DNA from: Kappaphycus alvarezii
Lineage: Eukaryota; Rhodophyta; Florideophyceae; Gigartinales; Solieriaceae
Direction: 5' to 3'
Assembly: GCA_002205965.3 (NCBI GenBank)
Contig: NADL03000579.1
Location: 558,001-622,000 of the forward strand
Length of the DNA stretch: 64,000 nucleotides
Positions 10,868 to 20,719 of this stretch are shown piece by piece. The stretch's first letter is position 1. Each line of letters opens with the position of its first letter. The notes beneath the pieces are model-generated. The model was given only the letters and a program-made list of their open reading frames with translations, made no database searches and was not told the DNA's origin. The position numbers and the translations under genes were made by a program.

Positions 10868-11379
10868 CACGCTTGGACTCAGGTATCGAAAGCCATAATG
10901 CTATTGGCGTCGGTGAGAAGTACCATGACTTCCTCCGACGAGTTTATCGTAAGGTACGAATGGAGCACCCAAAGATTTCGAAAGATGACTGTCTTTCTCT
11001 TTCTGTTCATGCTATGAACAACACCGCCGGGCCAGATGGATTGTCTCCCACTCTTCTCGTGTTTGGAATCGTTCCACAATTTCCGCTAGGATTCTCAGAT
11101 CTTCCCGAGCAGCGTGAGCGAATGAAAGCATTACAAAATGCTCGCTCTGAAATGTCTAAGGCTGTTGCTTCTGCCCGCATCCGCACTGCTCTTAATCGTA
11201 ACGTCCCGATTGCATCAGACCGCGAGATTAAAATTGGATCTCAAGTACTATTCTATCGCGAAAAGTTGAAAGCATGGGAAGGCCCATACAAGGTTGTTGC
11301 AGGAGATGAAAAAATCTTTGGATCAGTATCAATAACGAACTTAAAAGGGTTTCGATTGACAGAGTCCGTGAGTATATAA
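10744..11379 (+). pseudogene. Copia integrase core
   Basis: HTDRGRQFDSDRW supplies the second catalytic Asp and GIESHNAIGVGEKYH the catalytic Glu of the DDE triad. MNNTAGPDGLSPTLLVFG and the region around REIKIGSQVLFYR correspond to the C-terminal part. Overlap with the preceding frame marks a frameshift. The core residues themselves look intact. Confidence 0.8.
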
Positions 11380-11705
11380 CGGATCCGGATCACCAGAAAG
11401 GACAGGCAAAATTGTTTGATAATGAGCGTGAGGAAATAGATAGTGTCATTGACCGAGTATTCTCGGGCAAAACATTTCTTGCAACCGTTCAGGAAAGAAT
11501 GGCTGAAGTTCGGCTCAAAACAGAGGGAAAACTGATTTCTTCGAGACTCCAAGCCTAACGTATATAATGGAGAAAATTCCTACTGCTGACAAAAGATCTA
11601 ACTCCGCAGCATTTGAAATAGCCAAACGCATCGAGATTCAGGGTCTTTCTGATCGCAAGGTCTGGGAAGTCGTCAATATTTCGTCTCTTCCCCGAAGACA
11701 AACAT

Positions 11706-12375
11706 TATCAGTGGAAGATTTGAACTTACGCTAAAGAATCCTGGTACCGACCGTCAAAAGGCCAAAGCATGTTTTGTTGGACAAGGCTACAGAGATGACA
11801 TGAAAGAGTTTATAGTGCATAGCTGCCCAACGCTACGCCAAAGCTCCACAAAAGTAATCCTTTCAGTATCTTCCATTCTTAATTACCGCCTCGCAATGAT
11901 TGATTTCGTTCAAGCTTACCTCCAAGCAAAAGAAAAGCTAAGTCGTGATATATATCTTAAGATCTGTGAAGCAGATCGAAAGTTCTTCAACATCCGGGGA
12001 GATCAAGTACTGAAGCTGAAAAAGCCTCTTTATGGTATATGTGATTATGGCGACTACTGGGGCGCTACTCTCGAATTTTTCATCAAAAACGAACTAGGAA
12101 TGCTACCACTCGATGGAGATCCATCTCTTTACATGAAAAAAGGTACCGAGGGTACTGATAGACTTCTTGCAGCCTATGTCGATGATAATTTGTTTGCTGG
12201 AAATGAAAATGTTGATGTGCTCATTGAACTCACAGCTCGTTCGTTTGAGTCAAAACTGGTTGAGTATGACAATCTTGAGTTCATCGGCATCCATATTGAA
12301 CTGAAAAATCGATTGATGGTCAGCGAACTTTCTACGAACATCAACCAGACTATCTTGCCAAGCTCAGAACAATAA
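11706..12375 (+). pseudogene. Copia reverse transcriptase (truncated frame)
   Basis: Reads GRFELTLKNPGTDRQKAK, MIDFVQAYLQAKEKLSRDI (motif A Asp), LKKPLYGICDYGDYW, then AAYVDDNLFAGNE, the catalytic YVDD. Ends at a TAA at 12373-12375, where copia RTs would continue into the connection domain. The catalytic residues survive, but the frame is cut on both sides. Confidence 0.85.
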
Positions 12376-12604
12376 AATGGATTCTACCTTTGAACTCTTT
12401 GTTCCGTCCGAGCCGCATTCAGTTGGCTATCGCACTCTCGTCCAGACATATGCTGTGCAGTCAATCGTTCAGCGCAAGTAACCGTTGAAAATTTCGGAAA
12501 GAAGGCTATAGACGAGCTTAACACTTCCATGAGCTATGTAAAAGATACCAAAGACATCCGTCTCAAACATCCTCCGCTCAATTTCAACACTCTTCATATT
12601 CTTG

Positions 12605-13101
12605 CTTACGCAGATTCATAGTTTGCGACAAACACAGATCTCACTTCGCAGCTAGGATTCATTATTTTGCTTTGTGATGACGCAGACTGCTGCCATTTTT
12701 TGAACTATAACAGCCGCAACTCTCGATGCGTCGTACGGTCTATCATGGCTGGGTAAGTGTACGCATTCTCCGCCGCATTTGATGTCGCTTACATATTGAA
12801 ACACGATTTGGAACGCATCTTACGCCGTAAGATACCTCTGAAAATGTTCACAGACTCGAAGCAAATTTTCGATGTCATTACCCGCGCTTCTCATACAACT
12901 GAGAAACGTTTCATGATAGACCTCGCTGCTGCTCGTGAAGCCTACAACAAGTTCGAAATATCAAATGTTGGACTTATCGCTGGTGTTGCAAATCCTGCTG
13001 ATGGTCTAACCAAGCCGAATGTTTGTAAGCCTCTGGTAAATATTCTACGGATTGGAGTTGACAAAACCTTCATCGAGCAATGGATTATCCGTAACAAGTA
13101 A
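12605..13101 (+). pseudogene. Copia RNase H
   Basis: AYADS, then a stop, then TSQLGFIILLCDD, and after another stop the open stretch from 12757 (AFDVAYILKHDLERIL, MFTDSKQIFDVI, NPADGLTKPN). This matches copia RNase H: the Asp of YADS, the Asp of TDSK, and the ADxLTK end. Directly downstream is a purine-rich tract TTTGAAAGGGCGGGAA (13120-13135), the probable polypurine primer, abutting the 3' LTR. Confidence 0.8.
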
Positions 13102-13135
13102 GGCACACCTGCCTAGCTTTTTGAAAGGGCGGGAA

Positions 13136-13567
13136 TGTTATACCGAAAGGATGTGCGAATGTGCCAGCGCAGCACCTGTGACAGCTCAGCAGGAATGCTT
13201 AGATATTTTATGATATCAATCTAGTACCAAATGCTACTGTATCCATTAGATTTAATTTTTATGGTGGACTGGTTCTATACTGTAATGTACTGTACTTCCA
13301 AATACAGTGCAGACGGGCTACAAAAAAGTCTATATAAGGGCTTGCGCACCGAGTAGCGGAGCAAGTCCAAGAAAAGAATCATCAGCCATCAGACAGAAGA
13401 AGTAAACACTTGTTCTTGCCGCAATAAGGGGGAGCCAACCCGTCGAGCACAACGGTCAGTAGTTGTGTCAGGCTTTGTAACCTCGGCTTGTAGGGCTTAC
13501 AGTAGACTTCCACCAGCAACCTAGGTGCGTGCTACACGTGGCATACCTTTTGGGCTGTGATACTACA
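13136..13567 (+). repeat. Copia 3' LTR
   Basis: 432 bp, about 99% identical to the 5' LTR by eye, TATA at 13329-13341. Followed immediately by the TSD copy GGTTA and the resumed A3 reading frame. Confidence 0.92.
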
Positions 13568-13572
13568 GGTTA

Positions 13573-14916
13573 TTGGTATTGTGCTTGCCACAACCAGTAC
13601 ATTGGCTCCAAGGTTTCCGGGCCAAGAGAAAACGGCCTCTTCGAGTTTTCATACTCGAAATGCCCAAAATGCACAGTAAACACGGCACAAAAGCAGTACA
13701 CCCCACTGGACAACACAAACTCCGCAGCTTCGTGCCAACTACAGTACCCTCCCCGGTACCTGTTCCAGACGAGCCAGCTCCGCCAGCACCAAATAGGGTT
13801 TCCGCAGACCGCATTTCCCCTAACATTTCTGGCCCTGAGGCACTCTGATAACTGCCGCAAACACCAGGCCTACAACTCGACCTACACCAGACAATCCTGC
13901 GCCTCAGTGGCCTGCCGCAGAAATCCAAAACTCATCAAGCAACCACACGCAACCGTTGCCCCTAGCTGATCAGGTTTTCACAACCATATACCGGTGATTT
14001 GTCACATCCCGACACGGTTCCGGCCTGCCCTCGGTGAACTCCTCTCAAACGCTCTACAAGAAGCTGCACATGCGTGTGACGCGGGACAGGACGGCGCGTG
14101 GGACGCACTAAGCAAATTCTTTCTCTTCCTTTCAGTGATGCTCTGTAACACAACGGGTTGGCAACTCCCAAACGGCGATGACGACGCAAGCGCTCACACC
14201 AATGCAGAAATATTCAGGGAACGGATCAGACTATGGAACGCGGGACAATACGATACCCTCTGGCAAGCAGCGCTTGCCCAGTGCACCTACAGGGCCTCGA
14301 AAAAGCTGTCACAGTCAGAACAAAAGCAGGCGAACATCAGACGTGCGCTGAGCCTTGCCAGAGAGGGCGCTTACGGAAAGGCGGCGCAAGCACTAAACTC
14401 ACTCGGCGTCCTCCCAGCAACACAAGCCGTATCTGACGCACTCCGTGGTAAACACCCACAGGTAACCCCGGTAGCCCACGGGCCCAAGTTCGTTCCGCCT
14501 GCCTCCATCCCCCCGCCTACCAAAATCACCACGGAAGAGGTCCTTCGTGCAGTCCGCTCGTTCAAACCTGGCTCCGCTCCGGGCGGCTCCGGCCTTCGCC
14601 CCTTCCACCTCGATGAGTTGCTACGCGCCCCGTCTTCCTCTTCTCGTGGAGGAATGCTGCATTCGCTTACCGAACTCGTCAATGTCCTAGCAGCCATAAA
14701 TGCGCCACCCGCTCTGGCTCCGTGGATCGCGGGGGCACCACTTAGCCCGCTTGCTAAAGCGGACATGACGCCCCATCCCATCGCCGTCGGCGAGACACTG
14801 AGACGTTTGGTGAGTAGCTGCCTCATGTCGCAATCCTCTACAAAGGCCGCGAGCTACTTACAACCAATCCAAGTTGGCATTGCGACGAGGGCCGGGGCCG
14901 ACACCATTGTGCACAC
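13573..14916 (+). pseudogene. A3 middle block: zinc-finger region and RT N-terminal part
   Basis: In frame with the first block (W-Y-C-A-C-H, CPKC). That frame has one TGA at 13967-13969. An alternative, more protein-like reading from 13573 to 13848 (Pro-rich PSPVPVPDEPAPPAP) suggests compensating frameshifts instead. From 13970 the frame is open: HIPTRFRPALGELL, WDALSKFFLF, ITTEEVLRAVRSFKPG, SAPGGSGLRPFHL (RT motif 1 region), PLSPLAKADMTPHPIAVGE, YLQPIQVGIATRAGADTIVH (motif 2 region). It is interrupted at H-T by the gypsy element and continues at 20720. Confidence 0.8.
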
Positions 14917-15542
14917 TGATAGGGGTAAATTGGCGGGGAAGAGATCCTCAGAACCAATTACCCTGAGAAGGAGGTGTTGCGAGCGACAAAAGTGCTACCG
15001 TGGTATTGTTGAGCGAACAAAAGGGATTGTGTATAGAAGAGAGTTGAGAAAGCTACAAGCAAGTATAAAAGGGGCAGGGTCTACCACCTATGCTCAGTGA
15101 CTAGCGTAAAATAAATGCTTCTTGGGTCTGAAGTTGACTCTCAACTTACTAACTATTTGGGACTGGGCTTGAAGTTGTCTGCCAACTTCCTTTATGCTTT
15201 GTGTTTGACTTAACTTGTTGAGCGCTCTGCTCGGGTATGCTGGCTCCCAAGTAGTCCTACCATTTCATGCAAACAGCCCCTTATATAGAGTTTTCAACCC
15301 TCACTATCTGTAGCATCTATACAGTACCTATGTGCCAAATCTGCACCGCCACAGTACAGTGCAAAGCATCCCTCTAAAAATAATTAAAAATATAATTGTA
15401 AGTACAGTGACAGCTCAGCCAGCGCAGCATGCCAACTCGGCCAGCACAGCATGCCAACTCAGCCAGCGCAGCCAAATCAGCCAGCGCAGGCAAATCAGCC
15501 AGCGCAGCATGCCAAGGAATATCTACAATTTTCATTATATCA
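14917..15542 (-). repeat. Gypsy-1 3' LTR
   Basis: 626 bp; on the minus strand begins TGATATAATGAAAATTG and ends CCCCTATCA. Just upstream (minus strand) is GAGCGAGGGGCG, a likely polypurine tract. It carries one more minisatellite unit than its partner. A TATA box (CTATATAAGGGG on the minus strand) lies near 15285. Confidence 0.93.
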
Positions 15543-15660
15543 CGCCCCTCGCTCAAGACGAACGTCCCGACTCATCATTCTTCTTCTGTTTCTATTAATG
15601 TAATTTGCCTTATTGTTAAAACATGAGGCCTTTCAAACGAATAGGGATGCAGTTGATTAC

Positions 15661-17026
15661 CTATAAAATATTCCAAAAAGTAGGTGCACGTTTGATAGTT
15701 CCAATCATCTTTTTGGCTTTTTCGTTTGACATAAGAGCGTAGTCGAGAACTGTCTTCAGCTGAATCCCTTTCTCCTTCAAAACTCGAAGCAGTGAAGTTG
15801 CAGTAAAACAAAGGGCGTTATCCGAGATTATCCTTTTTGGAAGACCAAACGGTTCAATTATTTCTTTTTTGATGAATCTCAGGACCACTTCAGCATTGAT
15901 CTCCTCACCTGCAACTGCTATTGGCCATCCAATTAGATGTTTTTTCCGCTACAAGGAGATATTTTTTTCCGGAAGAAGTTTCCTTGAACGGGCCCGCGAA
16001 GTCAATTGGGAAGGTTTCAAAGAGACCGGCAACTAGAAAACTTAGAGTTGTTTTATACTTCCGTATTGGAGTGAATTTTTGGCAGTTGTCGCAGCTTTTT
16101 ACGAAATTATAGACGTCCTTATGGATACCGGGCCACCAGAATCTCTCAGTTACGAATGTTTTGGTTGTTTCGAGATTCCAATGCCTTAGCTCATCATGGA
16201 AAGCCCTCAAGATCTTCATTCTTTCTTTCAAAGGGGCCACTAGTCGGGGACTGGCTTTAGTGTGCCGGAAGAGGTTCCCTTTCCACAATGTAAAAGCCCT
16301 TTGATTCCTGCGTACCCAATTTCTGTGTTCAAGATCAACCTTTCTCATTTCTAGTCCATCGAGGAATTTGATCAGTCCGTGAATATTAGCATCGTACTCG
16401 TTATCGTTCGGAAACTGCAACTCGGCGACTCCGACGATGTCCGCCGAAGCTTTTTCATTTGGAATCAGTGCGTCCCTCAAGCGGGATAGGTAATCGGCAG
16501 GCTGATTATTGCGTCCGGGTCTATACACAATTTCAAACCGATATTCTGCGAGAATGTCGAGCCATCGGGCCAAGTGGTGATGTACATCCTTCTTTTGGAA
16601 TGCTGTCTTAAGTGCCTGGTGATCAGTTATCAAGACAAATTTCTCGAGTGATAAAAGGTATACGCGAAACTTTTTCCGCGCCAAGACGACAGCTAGTGCT
16701 TCTTTCTTGCAGACTGAGTATATCCTTTCCGCATCATTCAGAGTTCTGCTTGCGAATTGAACAGGGTGTAGTCTTCCGTTTTCATCTTTTTGGGACAAAA
16801 CGGCACCCAAAGATCGTTCTGAGGCATCTGTCTCCACAACGAATGGTCTCTTGAAATCTGGGTACATGAGAACTGGGGGGACACATAGCTTATCTTTAAG
16901 CTCCTGAAATGCAGTTTCCATTTCCTTGTTCCAGTAAAATTTTCCGTCCTTCGTAGTGCTGGCATGTAACGGTGCTGCAGTCTTGGCGAAATCTTTGATA
17001 AATTTTCTGTAATATGAGGCCAGTCC
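15661..17026 (-). pseudogene. Gypsy-1 RNase H and integrase
   Basis: After the stop that ends the RT frame come the tether, then RNase H (PFVVETDASERSLGAVLSQ, ERIYSVCKKEALAVV, LITDHQALKTAF, RPGRNNQPADYLSRL). The integrase zinc site follows (H-x-E-LRHWN ... CDNCQKF, HHCC) and the first Asp (FPIDFAGPFKE). A 4-bp duplication near 15935 shifts the frame. The next frame continues RIISDNALCF (second Asp), but the third position reads MSNEKAKKMIGTIKRA where relatives have A-E-R: the catalytic Glu is Lys. The protein ends at 15661 without its C-terminal domain. Confidence 0.85.
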
Positions 17027-17884
17027 TTAGAAGCTTCGGACCTCCGTCTTTGAAGCGGGCCTTGGTGCCAACTTTATTTTTTTCGTTTTATCTGGATCCA
17101 CTCTAATTCCCTCTTGGTCGACGATATGACCGAGTAATTGGATAGAAGTTTTCGCAAAGAAGCATTTGCTCAACTTAATTTTCAAGCTATACTCCGATAT
17201 CCTCTCCACAACTGTCTTGACGTGCGAGATGTGCTGATCCAATGTTTCTGAGAATATGACGACATCATCGATATAGACTCTTGCGAATGGAAGTCCTTTC
17301 AAAACCTCGTTCATCATTCTTTGGAATGTAGCTGGTGCATTTATGAGACCAAAAGGCATCACTTCGAACCTGAACGTACCGGCTTTGCTGGTAAAGGTTG
17401 TTTTTTCCTTACATTTTTCATCCAATGGAATCTGCCAATAGCCAGTGTAAAGGTCAACTGAGGTGACATATCTCCCGTCCTTCAGGTCCTCGAGGATCTC
17501 CTCCATGTTCGGAATCGGAAATCGATCGGGTATCATTCTCTGGTTCAGTTGTCGGTATTCGACGCAAAAACGCAGCTTTCCATCCTTGTTTGGTGCGACC
17601 ACAACTGGAAACGACCATGGGGATGAAACTGGTCGAATAATATCATTTTTCAGAATACTTGTAACATTTTCTGAGATAAATTGGTCATATTTTGGCGGTT
17701 GACGTCTAGGCTTGTGGTAAATCGGTTGAGTGTCGGTAAGTTCGAACGAGTGAGTAACTGGTACACTTGCTTGTCTTAAATCTGAAACGCTCCATGCAAT
17801 TACTTCGGAAGATGTTAACATGTCATATATTTTCAGTGAGGCGGGGGCGGGAAGGTGCTGCACTTTTCCTTGGATTTCCGCCAC
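17027..17884 (-). pseudogene. Gypsy-1 reverse transcriptase
   Basis: Typical Ty3/gypsy RT: RPVSSPWSFPVVVAPNKDG, RFCVEYRQLNQRM, VTSVDLYTGYWQIPL (motif A), FRFEVMPFGLINAPATFQ (motif B), ARVYIDDVVIFS (catalytic YIDD), LLGHIVDQEGIRVDP. Catalytic residues are intact. A TAA at 17027-17029 falls where relatives read SFLGLASYYRKF. The frame overlaps the protease frame by about 50 bp, consistent with a frameshift. Confidence 0.9.
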
Positions 17885-18882
17885 TTGGCGCCCTTTTTCT
17901 TCTTGATCCTCAACCTCAATATTTGAAGGACATCTCCCGTCGTGCTCACATCTTCATATATGGAATTCGACGTATTCTTATTTTCTCTGCAAAGGTAATC
18001 TTCTTTCATGCTCCGAACTCTGTCCTTTGATTCGATATCATCGCAAAAAGAAACACATTCGGGTTTCAAACTTATCCTAGGATTCCAGTCGTCATCTGTT
18101 TCAAACCCAGAATCATAATCGTCCCATGCCATGTTCATTATCCCACGAGCGTACCCTTTTTGACTTCCGAAAGTGTTAGTTGGTTCGAAATCTTCGCTGT
18201 CATAGCTAGAAGTGAAATCTTCACTGCCTGTTTCTTTTAAATCTTCAGGATGCGTGCTTTTGTCGAAATCCAGGGGCATCTTCACTGTTCTGCCGTCAAT
18301 ATTAACTGAAACCATTTGTTTGCCCAAGTCAATGCATGTCCTTAGTCTTTCCATGGTGGGGCAGCCAATGATTGCATCGAAAGGGAGATCCGGCATGACA
18401 AGAAAGTCTACATCAACTTTAAATTCCCCAAAGAACACGGAAACCTTGTCAACATTGCCCATGCATTTTGAGACGGTTCCATCCGCTACAGTTATTTTTC
18501 GAGTCGTTGAAGTAATGTCGAGACCTAGATCTGTCACCAAAGTTTCTAAAATGAGGTTTGGAACAGCACCCGAATCGAAGAGAGCTTGGGTTTTAATACC
18601 CAATACTTTGACTGGTACCAGCTTAAGACGTCTTGGTGCTGTCGAGGCCGATTGAAGAAACAGTTTCTTACCCTTAGCGGACTTATTAGACCTGATAATT
18701 TTTTTGAGTTCTTTTCTCGCATCCTCTGCGTCGCACCTCAAAAGTTGACCAAACTTTATTCCAGTTGGTGCCGATTCAAGCTCAGCCACCAAATTGTACC
18801 TCTTCACATACTCTAGTACGTCCTTAGAGATACTCTTAACTTTCTTACTCTTTTTCGTCTTCTTGGCCAGAGTGACTCCCAC
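17833..18882 (-). pseudogene. Gypsy-1 protease and linker
   Basis: Starts with a Lys-rich stretch (KKTKKSKKVKSISKDV). The retropepsin site is QALFDSGAVPNLI (Asp-Ser-Gly), with the second hallmark FDAIIGCPTMERL about 80 residues later. A long acidic linker follows (SEDFTSSYDSEDFEPTN, DDYDSGFETDDDW) before the RT. Cleavage of Gag-Pol would be its job. It runs on past the point where the RT frame begins, so the two are joined by frameshift or mutation. Confidence 0.8.
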
Positions 18883-18906
18883 TCCTGGAACAACTTGATC
18901 AGATCT

Positions 18907-20016
18907 CTAGATTCGATGAGGTACAGGTGCTGGGATATGCTCTAGCATTCCATAATCTAGCCTAGGTTTCTTCGATAAAATGTTCCCTTCCCCATCCCTT
19001 TTTGTCACATTGACTTGTCTGATTTCTTCAGCGATGGATTCATTACCGGCATCCGTCAACCTTTGATCCCTTCTATTTTGTAAGATTTTCACCTCTGGTC
19101 CTGACTCACTCCTTGCTTCCGATAAATTTGCTCTTCTGTTGTCTTTAGACCAGCAGTTACTTTCATGATGCCCATATCGACCGCACTTTCCACAAGGAGT
19201 GTTTCTATGTGGATTTTCAGGACACCTGTTTGCAAAGTGTCCAGGATTGTGACAGTAAGAGCAGACTTCTGCGGCCCTAGGAGCCCCAGACTGGTTCTTT
19301 TTAATAGTAAGAGTAAGGCTTTCCAACTGCGAGGTTATCATGTCAAGTCGATTATCGAATCGGGTTTCCAACCTTTCTTCCAAGTTTTTGACATCGCTCC
19401 TGACAGATTCTAATGCCGCTGCACTAGTAGCCGGCCTTTGATAATTCTTTTCAGGATGTACGATAGACATCGATGTGCGGGTTTCCCTCGGTACCTCACT
19501 CAGTGACTGAAACGTCTCCGAATTTTTGACAAATTCTACCGTGGTATCCTTCAGTTCATCAAAAGTGTGAGGGCCCTTGATGAGGAGGAAATCGGAGAGC
19601 CGCTTATTCCCCATAGCCGCCTTACGCAGCATTCCGTACTTGGCTTGGGCGTTGAACTCAGCCTTTTCATAAAGATCACACAAGTACACCAATGAGCTTA
19701 ACAAATCGTCGAAGTTGAGCCGGGCCTCTATAGCGGTACGAATCATCTCATCTGGTTCTACCTCCTTAGCATACTCTTTCACAAGCCACTCACATACCTC
19801 ACCGAAGTTACGCCCATTCCCGTTAAGAGACCACCCGTCGATAAACTTGGACTTATATTTGTGCTTTGCCTCACCATGAAGATAGGCGAAGATACTTGCG
19901 GCCTTCTCTTCATCGCCCTTCTCTCGCATCACAACGTTGACATATGTCTAAAGAAACTCCTCAACGTCTTCAGTCTTGCCCCCTGTGAACGTTATACGAG
20001 CAGCATTGAGATCCAT
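18907..20016 (-). pseudogene. Gypsy-1 gag with double zinc knuckle
   Basis: ATG at 20016 (MDLNAARITFTGGKTEDVE), a TAG at 19950-19948, then an open frame to 18907. Capsid-like region: ASIFAYLHGEAKHKYKSKF, and RLNFDDLLSSLVYLCDLYEKA. Two adjacent knuckles follow: CSYCHNPGHFANRC (CX2CX4HX4C) and CGKCGRYGHHESNC (CX2CX4HX4C). Gag packages the element RNA. Apart from the single stop it appears intact. Confidence 0.85.
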
Positions 20017-20105
20017 GATTACCGAAAAGAAATCCCCCCGAAGTGTTCCTTACTACTGTTCAACTCGAATACCTCGGGTGCAACCCCCTCCACAAGAGTA
20101 CCAAA

Positions 20106-20714
20106 TGATAGAAGTAAATCGGCGGGGGAAGAGATCCTCAGAACCAATTACCCTGAGAAGGAGGTGTTGCGAGCGACAAAAGTGCTACCGTGGTATTGTT
20201 GAGCGAACAAAAGGGATTGTGTATAGAAGAGAGTTGAGAAAGCTACAAGCAAGTATAAAAGGGGCAGGGTCTACCACCTATGCTCAGTGACTAGCGTAAA
20301 ATAAATGCTTCTTGGGTCTGAAGTTGACTCTCAACTTACTAACTATTTGGGACTGGGCTTGAAGTTGTCTGCCAACTTCCTTTATGCTTTGTGTTTGACT
20401 TAACTTGTTGAGCGCTCTGCTCGGGTATGCTGGCTCCCAAGTAGTCCTACCATTTCATGCAAACAGCCCCTTATATAGAGTTTTCAACCCTCACTATCTG
20501 TAGCATCTATACAGTACCTATGTGCCAAATCTGCACCGCCACAGTACAGTGCAAAGCATCCCTCTAAAAATAATTAAAAATATAATTGTAAGTACAGTGA
20601 CAGCTCAGCCAGCGCAGCATGCCAACTCGGCCAGCACAGCATGCCAAATCAGCCAGCGCAGCCAAATCAGCCAGCGCAGCATGCCAAGGAATGTCTCCAA
20701 TTTTCATTATATCA
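20106..20714 (-). repeat. Gypsy-1 5' LTR
   Basis: 609 bp, minus strand. Almost identical to 14917-15542 over more than 500 bp, differing near the TATCA end and in minisatellite number. The internal sequence next to it (minus strand TTTGGTACTCTTGTGG) is the primer-binding-site position. I could not match it to a specific tRNA. Confidence 0.93.
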
Positions 20715-20719
20715 CACAC

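Larger units (their letters stand above)
7858..13567 (+). mobile_element. Ty1/copia LTR retrotransposon inserted in A3
   Basis: Two 432-bp LTRs (7858-8289 and 13136-13567) that differ at about five positions, TG...CA ends, and a perfect 5-bp target duplication GGTTA (7853-7857 and 13568-13572). Gene order is gag, protease, integrase, RT, RNase H, the copia order (integrase before RT). The integrase reading ESHNAIGVGEKYH and the RT motif AYVDDNLFAG are copia-like. The type resembles the GalEa/PyRE or CoDi branches known from red algae, diatoms and some animals, but that placement is inference. Several stops and frameshifts make it non-autonomous, despite young LTRs. Confidence 0.92.
14917..20714 (-). 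mobile_element. Ty3/gypsy LTR retrotransposon inserted in A3
   Basis: LTRs at 20106-20714 (5', minus strand) and 14917-15542 (3'), nearly identical apart from the terminal 30 bp and minisatellite copy number. The 5-bp target duplication is CACAC at 14912-14916 and 20715-20719. Gene order on the minus strand is gag, protease, RT, RNase H, integrase. Defects are two premature stops, frameshifts, an integrase Glu changed to Lys and loss of the integrase C terminus. A very recent insertion that cannot encode its own machinery was probably mobilised in trans. Confidence 0.93.

Noticed and set aside
13563-13928. 121-codon minus-strand frame with Gly/Arg-rich peptides
   Set aside because: Starts within the copia LTR and lies opposite A3 coding sequence. 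No domain is visible.
14371-14826. 151-codon minus-strand frame
   Set aside because: Antisense to the RT N-terminal part of A3, which has clear family peptides. GC-rich sequence leaves shadow frames open.
15412-15512. Possible CRISPR-like array (regular repeats AGCCAGCGCAGCATGCC)
   Set aside because: Units are contiguous and imperfect without unique spacers and lie inside an LTR. This is a eukaryotic minisatellite.
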